DNA from: a virus
IMG/VR virus record: IMGVR_UViG_3300031963_013791
Location: 44,664-108,663 of that record
Direction: 5' to 3' (one strand)
Length of the DNA stretch: 64,000 bases
Part shown: piece by piece, positions 47,126-55,288 of the stretch
How positions within the stretch are numbered: position 1 is the first letter of the stretch
Layout: the number at the start of each line of letters is the position of its first letter
Program-made: the position numbers and the translations under genes
The notes under the pieces: model-generated
Seen by the model: the letters and a program-made list of their open reading frames with translations, nothing else
The model's database searches: none
What the model was told of the DNA's origin: nothing

Positions 47126-47605
47126 TTATTCTTCATCACCATCTTCTTCTTCTGAGATAAAATGAATAGTCAAACTTGCAATTCGACCATCTTCTGTCCT
47201 TTTTGCATACACTGGATATGAACCATCGCCCCGACCCGATTGACTTGCTACACAGCTTGAACCTCCTATTGCAATTTCTCCTGCACCTTCATCATCACAA
47301 GTTACACCACAAACCCCTGAATAGCTAAAATCACCCGCATCAGGATATATGTCAAATTTCTCCCAATTCTCTTTGTCTTCTGCAAGTGCATTCATATCCT
47401 TACCATCGAATTCAGGTAAAGGAGTTGCCCAATTTATTTTACCAATCCCTTCCACTACATCCCAACAAGCAATTTCACGACCTGTTTTTTTGTTGCGAAT
47501 ACCTGTCCGATATTCAAATTCATTATCCTTCCATTGTGAAAGATAGGAAGGGTCAACAATCATTACTTGACCACTATCTACACCAACATATCCAATTAGT
47601 TCCAT
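47126..47605 (-). CDS. Phage-conserved hypothetical protein, 159 aa
   Basis: Contains GVDSGQVMIVDPSYL near the N-terminus, a motif of a phage family (annotated hypothetical or DUF4241-like), plus PDAGDFSYSGVCGVT and a Cys near the middle. Beta-rich and soluble, ending in an acidic SEEEDGDEE. Function unknown. Confidence 0.82.
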   Translation of the reverse strand: MELIGYVGVDSGQVMIVDPSYLSQWKDNEFEYRTGIRNKKTGREIACWDVVEGIGKINWATPLPEFDGKDMNALAEDKENWEKFDIYPDAGDFSYSGVCGVTCDDEGAGEIAIGGSSCVASQSGRGDGSYPVYAKRTEDGRIASLTIHFISEEEDGDEE

Positions 47606-47624
47606 AATTATTTCTTTTTTTAAT

Positions 47625-47651
47625 CAGTACGAATTTAAAATAAAAAGGTTT
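47625..47651 (-). promoter_or_regulatory. Class-1 promoter
   Basis: AAACC, 15 bases, CGTACTGATT; 21 bases before the 159-aa gene. Confidence 0.73.
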
Positions 47652-47654
47652 AAA

Positions 47655-48137
47655 TTATTTGTATTCTATTAAACCGAATTTTGTTGTTACTTTATTATTC
47701 TCTACTTCAATCTTTCCCAAATCATCTTTATCTTCTCCATACCAATATACTTCTCCATTCAATTCTATACCCCACTTAACAAAGAAATTATTGATAAGAT
47801 ATTCTAACCACTCAACATAATTATAGAATTTTTCTCCTCCATTCCATTGAAGATATTTTCCATCTTCTGTCAAAACCCAATCACACCAAAGTCCGGGTTG
47901 TGTTGAAGGTGGTCTATTAATATCAATAATTGATTTTTCACATTCACCTACAAAAAACTCGCCTTCTGCACCATACTCATCGTTAAAACCATAAGCACCA
48001 CCTTGTGTTTCTTTAAGTATAGAAACATCTCTCTTAACTCTACGAGTGTCAGAAAACCTATTTAGATAAGCAATCTGCTGGTCTATTGCTGGTTTGCTCA
48101 ATTCAAACGAACCTTCAAAATCTGTATGATAACCCAT
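47655..48137 (-). CDS. Phage-conserved hypothetical protein, 160 aa
   Basis: The pattern MGYHTDFEGSFELSKP, RRVKRDVSI, YGAEGEFFVG, RPPSTQPGLWCDWV and GEKFYNYVEWLEYLI is highly characteristic of a broadly distributed phage and bacterial protein family with unknown role. Full length. Soluble, with an acidic C-terminus. Has only a weak start region and no class-1 promoter directly ahead. Confidence 0.86.
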   Translation of the reverse strand: MGYHTDFEGSFELSKPAIDQQIAYLNRFSDTRRVKRDVSILKETQGGAYGFNDEYGAEGEFFVGECEKSIIDINRPPSTQPGLWCDWVLTEDGKYLQWNGGEKFYNYVEWLEYLINNFFVKWGIELNGEVYWYGEDKDDLGKIEVENNKVTTKFGLIEYK

Positions 48138-48177
48138 GTTTGTTTTTTAAAGTTTGTATTAGGGAGAGAGAGATTTT

Positions 48178-48552
48178 TTATTCTTCGAGTGTATATCCTT
48201 TAAGGTATTTAATAGGGAGAAACATAAGCAACTCATCAATAGCAGTTACATCTCCACTTTCAACATCACCCTTAATTTGCTCTAAGCACTTATCAATTAA
48301 CTCTTGTTTATGTTCTTTTTGTTTTTCCCTTGCTTCCTCTATCGCCTCAAAAACATTACTATGAATAGTTTCTTTGTTTACTTCCCAACCAATACTGAAA
48401 CCTTTTAACCACTCTACTACACCATCTTCATCAACAGTTGCAAGTGTCATTCCTTCTGCATCATCATCGTCACTTTCCCAACCATCAATATAGTATTTGT
48501 TGGTTTCAGGTTCACGATAATCACAACGAACTTCGACGAATTTCTTTATCAT
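48178..48552 (-). CDS. Hypothetical protein, 124 aa
   Basis: MIKKFVEVRCDYREPETNK followed by an acidic stretch (ESDDDDAEGMTLATVDED), and a helical middle. Ends YLKGYTLEE. Soluble, not recognised. Class-1 promoter upstream. Confidence 0.73.
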   Translation of the reverse strand: MIKKFVEVRCDYREPETNKYYIDGWESDDDDAEGMTLATVDEDGVVEWLKGFSIGWEVNKETIHSNVFEAIEEAREKQKEHKQELIDKCLEQIKGDVESGDVTAIDELLMFLPIKYLKGYTLEE

Positions 48553-48569
48553 AGTTTTGATTTTTTAAT

Positions 48570-48596
48570 CAGTACGAATTTAAAAGAAAAAGGTTT
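48570..48596 (-). promoter_or_regulatory. Class-1 promoter
   Basis: AAACC, 15 bases, CGTACTGATT; ahead of the 124-aa gene. Confidence 0.73.
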
Positions 48597-48604
48597 AAAG
48601 TTTA

Positions 48605-48799
48605 TTAAACTTCTGTTGCTTCTTCTTCTTCCCAACGAACATTGTTTTCCCAATCAGTAATAATATAATACTTCTTGCCTTGGTACTCTACAATGTTTTC
48701 AATAGAGCCATTAGATTCAATTTCTTTGTTTTGATTTACATCACAAGGATAATGTTCTATAACTTCTCCTTTGTCAAATACTTCTTTGTTAGTCATCAT
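48605..48799 (-). CDS. Hypothetical protein, 64 aa
   Basis: MMTNKEVFDKGEVIEHYPCD, then KKYYIITDWENNVRWEEEE. Acidic, with a strand-rich core. Two adjacent ATGs at the start. Overlaps the upstream gene by up to 11 bases. Confidence 0.68.
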   Translation of the reverse strand: MMTNKEVFDKGEVIEHYPCDVNQNKEIESNGSIENIVEYQGKKYYIITDWENNVRWEEEEATEV

Positions 48800-48944
48800 T
48801 GCTAAAATTTTTTGTGATTTTTTTTAACTTCCACTCAAATTCTCTTTGCATTTCTTCCACATCGAAGACGATTTTACCATCTTCATCTTCATACCAATAA
48901 ACACCTACTTCGATTGTTTCTGGTGGTAAATTATTATTATCCAT
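48789..48944 (-). CDS. Small acidic protein, 51 aa
   Basis: MDNNNLPPETIEVGVYWYED at the start, then an acidic-basic helix (EMQREFEWKLKKITKN). I used the ATG closest to the promoter; a longer frame would begin inside the promoter. Function unknown. Confidence 0.65.
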   Translation of the reverse strand: MDNNNLPPETIEVGVYWYEDEDGKIVFDVEEMQREFEWKLKKITKNFSNDD

Positions 48945-48959
48945 CTTGTTTTTTTTAAT

Positions 48960-48986
48960 CAATACGGACAAAAAAGAAAAAAGTTT
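48960..48986 (-). promoter_or_regulatory. Class-1 promoter (AAACT variant)
   Basis: AAACT, 15 bases, CGTATTGATT; 20 bases before the 51-aa gene. It is the second copy with AAACT. Confidence 0.65.
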
Positions 48987-48990
48987 AAAA

Positions 48991-49308
48991 TTAATTTAAA
49001 ATATTTTCAGAAATAATTTTATTTTTCTCAAAAATATCCAATTCATTTTTAATAAAAAGAAGTCCCTCTAAAGATAATTTTCCAAGGTCAAATGTTGTGA
49101 TTCCTTGATAAAACGTATCATGTAAAATAATACCGTTCTCAATACCGTAGATCGAATAAACTAAATCTGGGTTATTTGACTCCACATAAAAGAAATTGTT
49201 AGAAAAAATAATAGTGTAAGAATTTATCCTTTTGATATGCTCCTTGATGTCATTTACGAGATTGAATTTCAGTTGACTAAATTGACTATTTACTATATGA
49301 TATTCCAT
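48991..49308 (-). CDS. Hypothetical protein, 105 aa
   Basis: MEYHIVNSQFSQLKFNLV, then beta-rich sequence with IFSNNFFYVESNNPDLVYSI, and a helical end. The longer frame would overlap the next gene by 20 bases and has no supporting signal. Soluble. Confidence 0.68.
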   Translation of the reverse strand: MEYHIVNSQFSQLKFNLVNDIKEHIKRINSYTIIFSNNFFYVESNNPDLVYSIYGIENGIILHDTFYQGITTFDLGKLSLEGLLFIKNELDIFEKNKIISENILN

Positions 49309-49327
49309 TTTTACACAAAATATAATA

Positions 49328-49606
49328 CTATTTTCCAGAAAAGTCAATCATATCTGTTTTTCTTTCACCGGTTTTTCCACCTTCAGAAACATAGTACCTG
49401 TCAACCAAATTAATATCCCCGTATTTTAACCTTGTGCCTTCAGTCAAACAATCATCCTCACCTTCAGGAGCGAAACCATTGCCATGAGCATATTCATGAT
49501 ATAAAGCATCAGTGATCTTGTGCATGAGTTCTTTGACCCTTTCCTCAGGAAACTCTCCAGTAAAATACATGGAGAGTTTAAAATCAATTTTAGTTGTATT
49601 TTCCAT
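49328..49606 (-). CDS. Hypothetical protein, 92 aa
   Basis: MENTTKIDFKLSMYFTGEFP, then HEYAHGNGFAPEGEDDCLTE, which looks like a divergent HExxH (HEYAH) but lacks neighbours of a metalloprotease. Beta-rich end. Follows 4 bases after the next gene. Confidence 0.72.
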   Translation of the reverse strand: MENTTKIDFKLSMYFTGEFPEERVKELMHKITDALYHEYAHGNGFAPEGEDDCLTEGTRLKYGDINLVDRYYVSEGGKTGERKTDMIDFSGK

Positions 49607-49610
49607 AAGT

Positions 49611-50060
49611 TTATTTCGTTGAAAGAATACTTACCATTGCTTTAATCAGTACAGCGAAATCTTCGTGCTTTTCGATAAGAGTGTCAATTTGACTTTCTGA
49701 TAAATGCTTCTTGCAGATTTCAAGAATCTTCGCATCCTTTTCAGAAACTTCTGAACTACCATTAAGAATTTCTTCGTGACCAGCGTTCTCAAGCAAATCT
49801 TTTACTTCGCTTTCAGAGAGATTCGAAATATGATTCTCAATAAAATTGTCATCAAGAAGGTTGCAACTATCAACTATTGATTCTTTTTCATCGCTATCAA
49901 GATTATCAATATAATCCACTACCATTTGTTCATTGAGTAGTTCGCAATCTTGCACCAAAGACCTTTTCTCTTGTTTACAAAGGTCTGATACTGCTTCGCA
50001 AATTTCATTATACTCAAGTTCAATTTCTACTTCGATTTCTTTTGTGATTGTCGTTGACAT
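49611..50060 (-). CDS. Hypothetical helical acidic protein, 149 aa
   Basis: Repeated LSESExxxLL-type helices (NLSESEVKDLLENAG, HLSESQIDTLIEKHE) and a Glu-rich start (ITKEIEVEIELEYNEICEAV). Strongly acidic, soluble. Class-1 promoter 30 bases upstream. Not recognised. Confidence 0.74.
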   Translation of the reverse strand: MSTTITKEIEVEIELEYNEICEAVSDLCKQEKRSLVQDCELLNEQMVVDYIDNLDSDEKESIVDSCNLLDDNFIENHISNLSESEVKDLLENAGHEEILNGSSEVSEKDAKILEICKKHLSESQIDTLIEKHEDFAVLIKAMVSILSTK

Positions 50061-50089
50061 AGTTTTAAGTTTTTTATTGTTTATACTAT

Positions 50090-50116
50090 CAATACGAATC
50101 TAAATTAAAAAGGTTT
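50090..50116 (-). promoter_or_regulatory. Class-1 promoter
   Basis: AAACC, 15 bases, CGTATTGATA; controls the 149-aa gene. Confidence 0.75.
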
Positions 50117-50456
50117 AATAAAGTTTAAATTCTATTAATAATTCTTTTAGTTTTTCAAAGCTATTTGCTCCTTTAACAAGGTTCATAATAATTGCTACTT
50201 CATCAGGAGTACAGTAAGGTTTAACTTGGTCATACTCGAATTCAAACCAAGTACCCAATTCATCCCATATAGCGATTTCTGCATCCTCAGAATGAATTCT
50301 TCTTTCACTCAATTCAGGATTAAAAGATGTGGTGTCTAAACTTCTGCGTGAACAATAATTGCCTACACCCCATTGAACAGACATAGTCATTCCATTATCG
50401 AAGGTTATTTGAAAACCTTTATTTTCACAAGAGAGGAATCCTTTTTTATTGGTCAT
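50115..50456 (-). CDS. Phage-conserved hypothetical protein, 113 aa
   Basis: CENKGFQITFDNGMTMSVQWGV, GNYCSRRSL, DAEIAIWDELGTWFEF and VKPYCTPDEVAIIM: a pattern known from many phages and mobile elements, no known role. Cys residues in conserved places hint at a metal site. Soluble. Confidence 0.83.
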   Translation of the reverse strand: MTNKKGFLSCENKGFQITFDNGMTMSVQWGVGNYCSRRSLDTTSFNPELSERRIHSEDAEIAIWDELGTWFEFEYDQVKPYCTPDEVAIIMNLVKGANSFEKLKELLIEFKLY

Positions 50457-50473
50457 GGTTTATCTTTTTTTAT

Positions 50474-50500
50474 CAATACGAATCTAAATTAAAAAGGTTT
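50474..50500 (-). promoter_or_regulatory. Class-1 promoter
   Basis: AAACC, 15 bases, CGTATTGATA; 20 bases before the 113-aa gene. Confidence 0.76.
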
Positions 50501-50543
50501 AAAAAAATAAAAATGTAATTTAACTTTTTCAAATCGTATATCT

Positions 50544-50644
50544 GATCGAAAATTACCCCCCGGAAAACGCCGTCGCTGCCAGAAAATTCTGGGCGTTGGG
50601 GAGAGAAATAAAAAAAAGGGCTCGGAATTATCCGAACCCTTTCG
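50544..50644 (+). ncRNA. Candidate small RNA 3 (class-2 promoter)
   Basis: The class-2 promoter is at 50514-50543 (TGTAA, 16, CGTATATCT). The leader starts GATCGAAAATTACCCCCC; an internal GCCAGAA/TTCTGGC hairpin and then GGGCTCGGA/TCCGAACCC with a T run follow. A GGGAGA motif is in the 3' part. Confidence 0.6.
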
Positions 50645-50664
50645 TTATTGTTTTAATTTCTTGT

Positions 50665-51357
50665 TTAACTTTCTGCTTTGAGTAATTTGCGATACTCTTT
50701 TTCAGTCAAGTGTCTTGCTTCTTTGAGTAAAGGTTTGCTACTATCTATTGGTTTCACAAACACGCAATCACCTTGTCGCAAAATCTCTTTAATGTTACCC
50801 TCTGCAACATTGGTTTGAATTGTCCACGCAATACATTGAATTGCGTTTATCTCTTTTTTTGTTTCTGAATTGAAATACCAATATGAACCACCTTTTGTTC
50901 TATTTGTTTCAAACACACTTTTCAAATCAACCCAAATCATATACCTTCTATCAGTTGAGGTATCTTTGAACCTTACAAAATGACTATCTTCCATTGTTCT
51001 CCCCCACTTACTTGAACCAAATACTTCACCTTTAACTTCACACAACTCATAGGTATCATTGTATTTTTCTTTAACAAGATTACCATTACTATCAATAAAG
51101 TTTGAAACCTTTTCAATAGTTTCTTTACTCAAAACTTTTGGTTTAACTTGCTCTGAAAGTCGTTCAAGTCCTAAACACAAAATAGCAACTCTCCTCTCCT
51201 CTATATTTTCAATTTGAGCAATCTCACCAAAACTCATTGGTTGAATATCATTCCAAATCTCATTTAATTGCTCATAGGGAGAGTGTTCGTGTTTTAGTTT
51301 GAGCAAACGACAACCCACATTAAAATCAAACTTTGTATTTTCAATTACTATTTTCAT
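50665..51357 (-). CDS. Hypothetical protein, 230 aa
   Basis: Two-part: a helical N-terminal domain (PMSFGEIAQIENIEERRVAI) and a C-terminal region with CEVKGEVFGSSKWGRTMEDSH and GSYWYFNSETKKE. I recall related proteins in flavobacterial phages. Soluble; function unknown. Class-1 promoter 30 bases ahead. Confidence 0.78.
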   Translation of the reverse strand: MKIVIENTKFDFNVGCRLLKLKHEHSPYEQLNEIWNDIQPMSFGEIAQIENIEERRVAILCLGLERLSEQVKPKVLSKETIEKVSNFIDSNGNLVKEKYNDTYELCEVKGEVFGSSKWGRTMEDSHFVRFKDTSTDRRYMIWVDLKSVFETNRTKGGSYWYFNSETKKEINAIQCIAWTIQTNVAEGNIKEILRQGDCVFVKPIDSSKPLLKEARHLTEKEYRKLLKAES

Positions 51358-51383
51358 AGGTTTTTGTTTTTTTTGTTTTTAAT

Positions 51384-51410
51384 CAATACGAATTTTTTAC
51401 AAAAAGGTTT
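51384..51410 (-). promoter_or_regulatory. Class-1 promoter
   Basis: AAACC, 15 bases, CGTATTGATT; before the 230-aa gene. Confidence 0.75.
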
Positions 51411-51415
51411 AACTA

Positions 51416-52045
51416 TTATTCATCTCTATATTCATAGTATTCATTATCAATATGAACAATCAAAGCATTACCATTGAACTTCATTTCATCACCTTGTTCA
51501 TTTGTAGTGAAAGCATACCAATCAGTACAATCGTTCAAAGTATCGGGTGAAAATTGCCCACAAGCACTATCAATTTTTTGTTCAATACTTTCTATCAATT
51601 CTTCTTCTTCATCACTCAAAATACAATCAACCTTGTAATTGATATTGTAATCACCTTCACCACCATTTATGTTCAGAACTTTATCCTTGATAAACTGAAC
51701 TTCTTTTTCATCAAGCAACACTTCCATATCGCTTGAAACTCTTTCGCACCATTCACTTTCTGAACTCTTTGAAAATTCTAATTCTTCTTCATCATCACTC
51801 AAACGAATTTCCACATTACCTGCTTCACCCATATAGTGTCCGTCAGACGCTTCGTAAAAATCCACCTTGCGATAAATAACATCATCAATGTAATCTCTAA
51901 TCTCAACACAATCAATCTCTGAACCTTTATCATCATAAATCTGAATAGAGGTATCATTCATACTATCTCCACCACAACTGAACTCAAAGTTTGCGTAATC
52001 AACCCCTAACTCTTTCCATATTTTAATAATTTCCTTTTCTTCCAT
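51416..52045 (-). CDS. Acidic hypothetical protein, 209 aa
   Basis: Very acidic throughout (DDEEELEFSKSSESEWCE, DEEEELIESIEQK), starting MEEKEIIKIWKELGVDYANF. The GGEGDYNINYKV middle and the C-terminal CTDWYAFTTNEQGDEM are notable. Probably soluble. An acidic, phage-encoded protein may mimic DNA but no fold evidence exists here. No class-1 promoter directly ahead; it lies 16 bases after the next gene. Confidence 0.74.
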   Translation of the reverse strand: MEEKEIIKIWKELGVDYANFEFSCGGDSMNDTSIQIYDDKGSEIDCVEIRDYIDDVIYRKVDFYEASDGHYMGEAGNVEIRLSDDEEELEFSKSSESEWCERVSSDMEVLLDEKEVQFIKDKVLNINGGEGDYNINYKVDCILSDEEEELIESIEQKIDSACGQFSPDTLNDCTDWYAFTTNEQGDEMKFNGNALIVHIDNEYYEYRDE

Positions 52046-52061
52046 AGTGTTTATTTTTTTT

Positions 52062-52472
52062 TTATTGTTCTTGTGTAGTTAGTTTAAGTTTATTCATCAA
52101 TTCCTTTGCGTTTTCAGTCGCTTCGGGGTTCTCTACATCTTTCACTCCGTTACACATCCACGCTTGAACTTCCAAGTGTTTAAGGTAATCTTGTGCCGTA
52201 GGAACAAACTTCATTCTAAAATCCTCTGCTATATGAAGCATAGCAATATCAATCGTATCAACACTCTTTCCATCAGAGTTCACAATGTTATATCCAAAGA
52301 CCTTTGGAATGATTGTGTAAGCGAACCAAGTGTTGTGGGTTAAGCATCGTGAAGAATTATTATTCATACTTGCTTTTGGACTATCAATCAGTTCGTGAAT
52401 AGCAATGTAATCTTCTACTTTACCACCCCAGCGTTTTACGCTGGATTTTGAATGAATTAAGGGGTTAGCCAT
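52062..52472 (-). CDS. DUF6915 family protein, 136 aa
   Basis: MANPLIHSKSSVKRWGGKVEDY, then HELIDSPKASMNNNSSRCLTHNTW: the pattern (Y/H)HxxSSxxxWGG...IHxxxDxxK...RxxxHxxxG is that of DUF6915, seen in phages and bacteria, role unknown. Full length. Confidence 0.82.
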   Translation of the reverse strand: MANPLIHSKSSVKRWGGKVEDYIAIHELIDSPKASMNNNSSRCLTHNTWFAYTIIPKVFGYNIVNSDGKSVDTIDIAMLHIAEDFRMKFVPTAQDYLKHLEVQAWMCNGVKDVENPEATENAKELMNKLKLTTQEQ

Positions 52473-52493
52473 ATTTGTTTTTTGTTTTTTTTA

Positions 52494-52766
52494 TTAGTCC
52501 CATATTTGAGAAATCTCTCTGCGAAAAGGATTGTATTCAACTTGCTTTCCTAACACCCAATCACCTTTATTAACCTTCAATGTATTGTGTTCAGCAAATT
52601 GTCCATTAGGTTGTTCGTGTCGCAAATCACTATCTTCCAACACTTCCACTTCTGCAAAGTGTGTATGATTTTCTTCAATTTTGAACTTACCATACAAAGT
52701 GTGTTGGTTTGCACCCTCACCTTTGAGGATAATCGTTTTCTTTTGGGTTTTTTTCTTTGCTTTCAT
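52494..52766 (-). CDS. Hypothetical basic protein, 90 aa
   Basis: Start at MKAKKKTQKKTIILKGEG rather than seven codons upstream, which would lie at the promoter. Ends with GKQVEYNPFRREISQIWD, a motif known from phage proteins (QVEYNPF). Possibly nucleic-acid binding by charge. Confidence 0.76.
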   Translation of the reverse strand: MKAKKKTQKKTIILKGEGANQHTLYGKFKIEENHTHFAEVEVLEDSDLRHEQPNGQFAEHNTLKVNKGDWVLGKQVEYNPFRREISQIWD

Positions 52767-52784
52767 TTTATCGTGTTTTTTAAT

Positions 52785-52811
52785 CAATACTTTTTTTAAT
52801 TGAAAAGGTTT
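52785..52811 (-). promoter_or_regulatory. Class-1 promoter (proximal copy)
   Basis: AAACC, 15 bases, AGTATTGATT (A instead of C), 20 bases from the 90-aa gene. Confidence 0.62.
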
Positions 52812-52860
52812 AAGAAAATTATATTTTTTTTAATTTTTTTTCTTCAACCTTTATGTTATT

Positions 52861-52887
52861 CAATACTTTTTTTAATTAAAAAGGTTT
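52861..52887 (-). promoter_or_regulatory. Class-1 promoter (second, distal copy)
   Basis: AAACC, 15 bases, AGTATTGAA; 76 bases upstream of the proximal copy in the same orientation, with no gene in between. Confidence 0.6.
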
Positions 52888-53002
52888 AATAAAAAAGATA
52901 TTTATATGAACCTTTTTTATACATAAATATAAGTTCTAAAATAATAAATAAAGGTGTAACATAAACCAAAAATGTAAATTAGTTTTTGAATATCGTATAT
53001 CT

Positions 53003-53100
53003 CTTTGGGATTTGACCCCAGTTTTCCCCGGGATCGCCTGCGGGAAACATCTTGGATACAGCGGGATAAAAAAAAAGGGCTCGGAAACCCGAACCCTTTT
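53003..53100 (+). ncRNA. Candidate small RNA 4 (class-2 promoter)
   Basis: The class-2 promoter is at 52973-53002. The leader CTTTGGGATTTGACCCCAG shares the TTTGGGATTTGACCCC sub-type with RNAs 2 and 9. GC-rich middle (CGGGATCGCCTGCGGG). Ends in GGGCTCGGAAACCCGAACCC with T run, as in RNA 3. Confidence 0.6.
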
Positions 53101-53118
53101 TCATTTAATTTTCTTAAT

Positions 53119-53340
53119 CTAAACACACATTGTTGTTTTTACAAACTTCCTTGTTTTAAGGAAATTACGAATAATTGTAATTTTAGAGGTAAGTCCATTC
53201 ACCTTTCGATGATTTCTGACACTCTCCATCATTTCTTCGTGTATTCGCAAATTAGCATTGTCATAGTTCGCAGTTTTTAAGTTACTTCCAAACATTGACT
53301 TAATAATAATTTCGTTTTGTTCGTCTATGCTTCTTTTCAT
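53119..53340 (-). CDS. Hypothetical basic protein, 73 aa
   Basis: MKRSIDEQNEIIIKSMFGSN, then HEEMMESVRNHRKVNGLTSK, ends with a strand and basic residues. Start chosen near the promoter. Soluble, unknown. Confidence 0.7.
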   Translation of the reverse strand: MKRSIDEQNEIIIKSMFGSNLKTANYDNANLRIHEEMMESVRNHRKVNGLTSKITIIRNFLKTRKFVKTTMCV

Positions 53341-53361
53341 TTTAATTATTTTAGTTTGTTT

Positions 53362-53388
53362 CAATACGGATTTTATTAGAAAAGGTTG
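53362..53388 (-). promoter_or_regulatory. Class-1 promoter (CAACC variant)
   Basis: CAACC, 15 bases, CGTATTGAA; 24 bases before the 73-aa gene. First base of the -35 differs. Confidence 0.62.
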
Positions 53389-53506
53389 AACGAAAATAAT
53401 AAAATTTTATAATTTATTATAATTTTATTTTAATTAAATCTAAATCATCTCATTATCAAACTATTTAATTAAGAAATGTAAATTACTTTTTTCAATTCGT
53501 ATATCT

Positions 53507-53603
53507 GATCGAAAATAACCCCCTGTTTTCACCAGACACGGGCTTCTGAGTTCCAGAAACGGGTAGAAAACAAAAAACCCCCAACTTTTCAGTTGAGGGT
53601 TTT
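53507..53603 (+). ncRNA. Candidate small RNA 5 (class-2 promoter)
   Basis: The class-2 promoter is at 53477-53506. Leader GATCGAAAATAACCCCCTG of the GATCGAAAAT sub-type, then GTTTTCACC, a GGGCTTCTGAG region and a CCCCCAAC/GTTGAGGG terminator with T run. Shared with the converging Api92-like gene. Confidence 0.6.
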
Positions 53604-53624
53604 GTATTCACCTTTGATAAATTA

Positions 53625-54509
53625 CTAATACTTTATTTTTTCAGTAATAGGTTTAATGTATTCATACAATTCATACTTAACACATAAGTTTACTAATTTG
53701 CCTTTTACCGAATAAAACTTTTCTTCATCTTCACAATTTTCAAATATACTTTCTAAAAAAGTATCCCTTCTTGTTTCATCAGTAATAATATCTGCAACAT
53801 CTTCTTCTAATTCATTATCCCATTCTTCGTTTGAATAATAAGATAAACTCCAACCCAAATGTTCACTCATATCACCATCACTTTTTATACTTAAAGCAAA
53901 TTTAGTTGCTTCGTAACCATTAGGTAAATATTCTTTGACCAAATTACCATTGTCAAATACATAAATCCCACAATTATTTCCAATATCCTCATCAGCAAAC
54001 TTCACTTCAAATAATAAATCAGGATATAATTCTGCAAGTTTATGAATGACTGGAAAAGGAGTTGACCACGCAGTATCGAATGAAATTGAATTTTCGCTTA
54101 TTTGATAGTTGTCATAAGAATTCCATTTAGTTCCCCAATTAGCAATACTCCAACCATACCAATTAGCGTGTCCATATTTTTCAATGTTATCTAATGATAT
54201 TTTTGCTTCCTCAAAATCTTGGGGAGAAAGCCTTTCATTTAAAAGTTGCTTTACACCCTCAACATCAGTAATGCCTTGTTCTTTAATCCAACTCCACTCC
54301 AACATTTCAGTAAATCTTTGAGTGTTATTTATCAAAATACATATAGCATTATCAACATTACTTCCTGATGTAACCCTCAACGAAGGTGGCATAGGGAGAA
54401 TTTTGTCAAAGTCAATTAAATTTTCATCTTCTTTTATGAAATCTAAAACTTCTTTTACCCTTTGCTCACTTCCTTTAATTGTGAGGATATTTGTAATGTG
54501 ATTAGGCAT
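53625..54509 (-). CDS. DUF1281/Api92-like ferredoxin-fold protein
   Basis: 294 aa. MPNHITNILTIKGSEQRVKEVL at the start, then DFDKILPMPPSL, AWSTPFPVIHKLAELYPDL, and GNLVKEYLPNGYEATKFAL. These are the marks of the phage Api92/DUF1281 family, with a ferredoxin-like N-terminal domain. Function unproven. Full length; soluble. A GGGAGA motif occurs within its coding DNA. Confidence 0.85.
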   Translation of the reverse strand: MPNHITNILTIKGSEQRVKEVLDFIKEDENLIDFDKILPMPPSLRVTSGSNVDNAICILINNTQRFTEMLEWSWIKEQGITDVEGVKQLLNERLSPQDFEEAKISLDNIEKYGHANWYGWSIANWGTKWNSYDNYQISENSISFDTAWSTPFPVIHKLAELYPDLLFEVKFADEDIGNNCGIYVFDNGNLVKEYLPNGYEATKFALSIKSDGDMSEHLGWSLSYYSNEEWDNELEEDVADIITDETRRDTFLESIFENCEDEEKFYSVKGKLVNLCVKYELYEYIKPITEKIKY

Positions 54510-54537
54510 AATTTATTCTATTTTTTAATTAAAATTA

Positions 54538-54744
54538 TTATTCTTCACTCTCTCCTACACCTACATCAATATAATCTATAACTTCCATACCATCCATTTT
54601 GGGGAGAAACAACTCCTCATCAGTATATTTATCTTCCTTACGGAAACAAACCACAACTGAACCATCAACATCATCCAAATCAAATTTTGTATCATCAAAT
54701 TCAATTAATGCTACAATAGTAACTACTGCTCGTTTAAGTGCCAT
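54538..54744 (-). CDS. Acidic small protein, 68 aa
   Basis: MALKRAVVTIVALIEFDDTK followed by DLDDVDGSVVVCFRKEDKY and an acidic tail with IDVGVGESEE. Beta-rich. Function unknown. Class-1 promoter 20 bases ahead. Confidence 0.72.
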   Translation of the reverse strand: MALKRAVVTIVALIEFDDTKFDLDDVDGSVVVCFRKEDKYTDEELFLPKMDGMEVIDYIDVGVGESEE

Positions 54745-54764
54745 AATTATTATTTTTTTTTAAT

Positions 54765-54791
54765 CAATACGTTTATATTGAAAAAAGGTTT
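54765..54791 (-). promoter_or_regulatory. Class-1 promoter
   Basis: AAACC, 15 bases, CGTATTGATT; for the 68-aa gene. Confidence 0.75.
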
Positions 54792-54796
54792 AAAAT

Positions 54797-55027
54797 CTAA
54801 TGAATAACCTTGAAATGCTCGTCATCAGTTAGGTGAACCCAACGAAATTCCATATTGTTATTTGACGCTATTCTCAATCCCAGCCAAACACCCGTTTTAT
54901 TTTCAAAAAAAACCCGTTCCGTTATTGCTTCAACCACCCATTTCTCTTCTTTATGAATTGTCTTTTCTTTTGCAATTTCTGATATTGGTTCGAGTTTTAC
55001 TTTATCACCTGTTCTTATATCTAACAT
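54797..55027 (-). CDS. Hypothetical protein, 76 aa
   Basis: MLDIRTGDKVKLEPISEIA, then EEKWVVEAITERVFFEN and RWVHLTDDEHFKVIH. SH3-like beta-barrel plan with a basic start, common in phage proteins. Function unknown. Confidence 0.74.
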   Translation of the reverse strand: MLDIRTGDKVKLEPISEIAKEKTIHKEEKWVVEAITERVFFENKTGVWLGLRIASNNNMEFRWVHLTDDEHFKVIH

Positions 55028-55045
55028 AATTATTTATTCTATTAT

Positions 55046-55072
55046 CATTACGGATAAAATATAGAAAGGTCT
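55046..55072 (-). promoter_or_regulatory. Class-1-like promoter (degenerate)
   Basis: AGACC, 15 bases, CGTAATGAT; spacing is kept but both boxes differ by one base from consensus. Confidence 0.5.
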
Positions 55073-55081
55073 AAAATAAAA

Positions 55082-55288
55082 TTAATTATCTTTATTTTCA
55101 ATAATTGAAACCATTTCTTTTAAATGATTTTCCAAATTGATAAGTTCATTTCTTATGTTTTGAATTTCCTCTAATGCTTTATCATATTTTCTGTTTGAGG
55201 TGAAAATGACTATTCTATCGCATTGAACTGGTATTGTCTTATTTGAAAGAACAATGATGTTTTGTTTAAGCTGATTGCTTCTTGTCAT
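55082..55288 (-). CDS. Small helical protein, 68 aa
   Basis: Start at MTRSNQLKQN because it overlaps the upstream stop as ATGA (the longer frame overlaps much more). Contains RIVIFTSNRKYDKALEEIQN and ends ENHLKEMVSIIENKDN, coiled-coil-like. Unknown. Confidence 0.7.
   Translation of the reverse strand: MTRSNQLKQNIIVLSNKTIPVQCDRIVIFTSNRKYDKALEEIQNIRNELINLENHLKEMVSIIENKDN

Noticed and set aside
49328-49606. HEYAH as a zinc metallopeptidase site
   Set aside because: The protein is only 92 aa and lacks other metal ligands or a conserved surround; the match to HExxH is probably chance.
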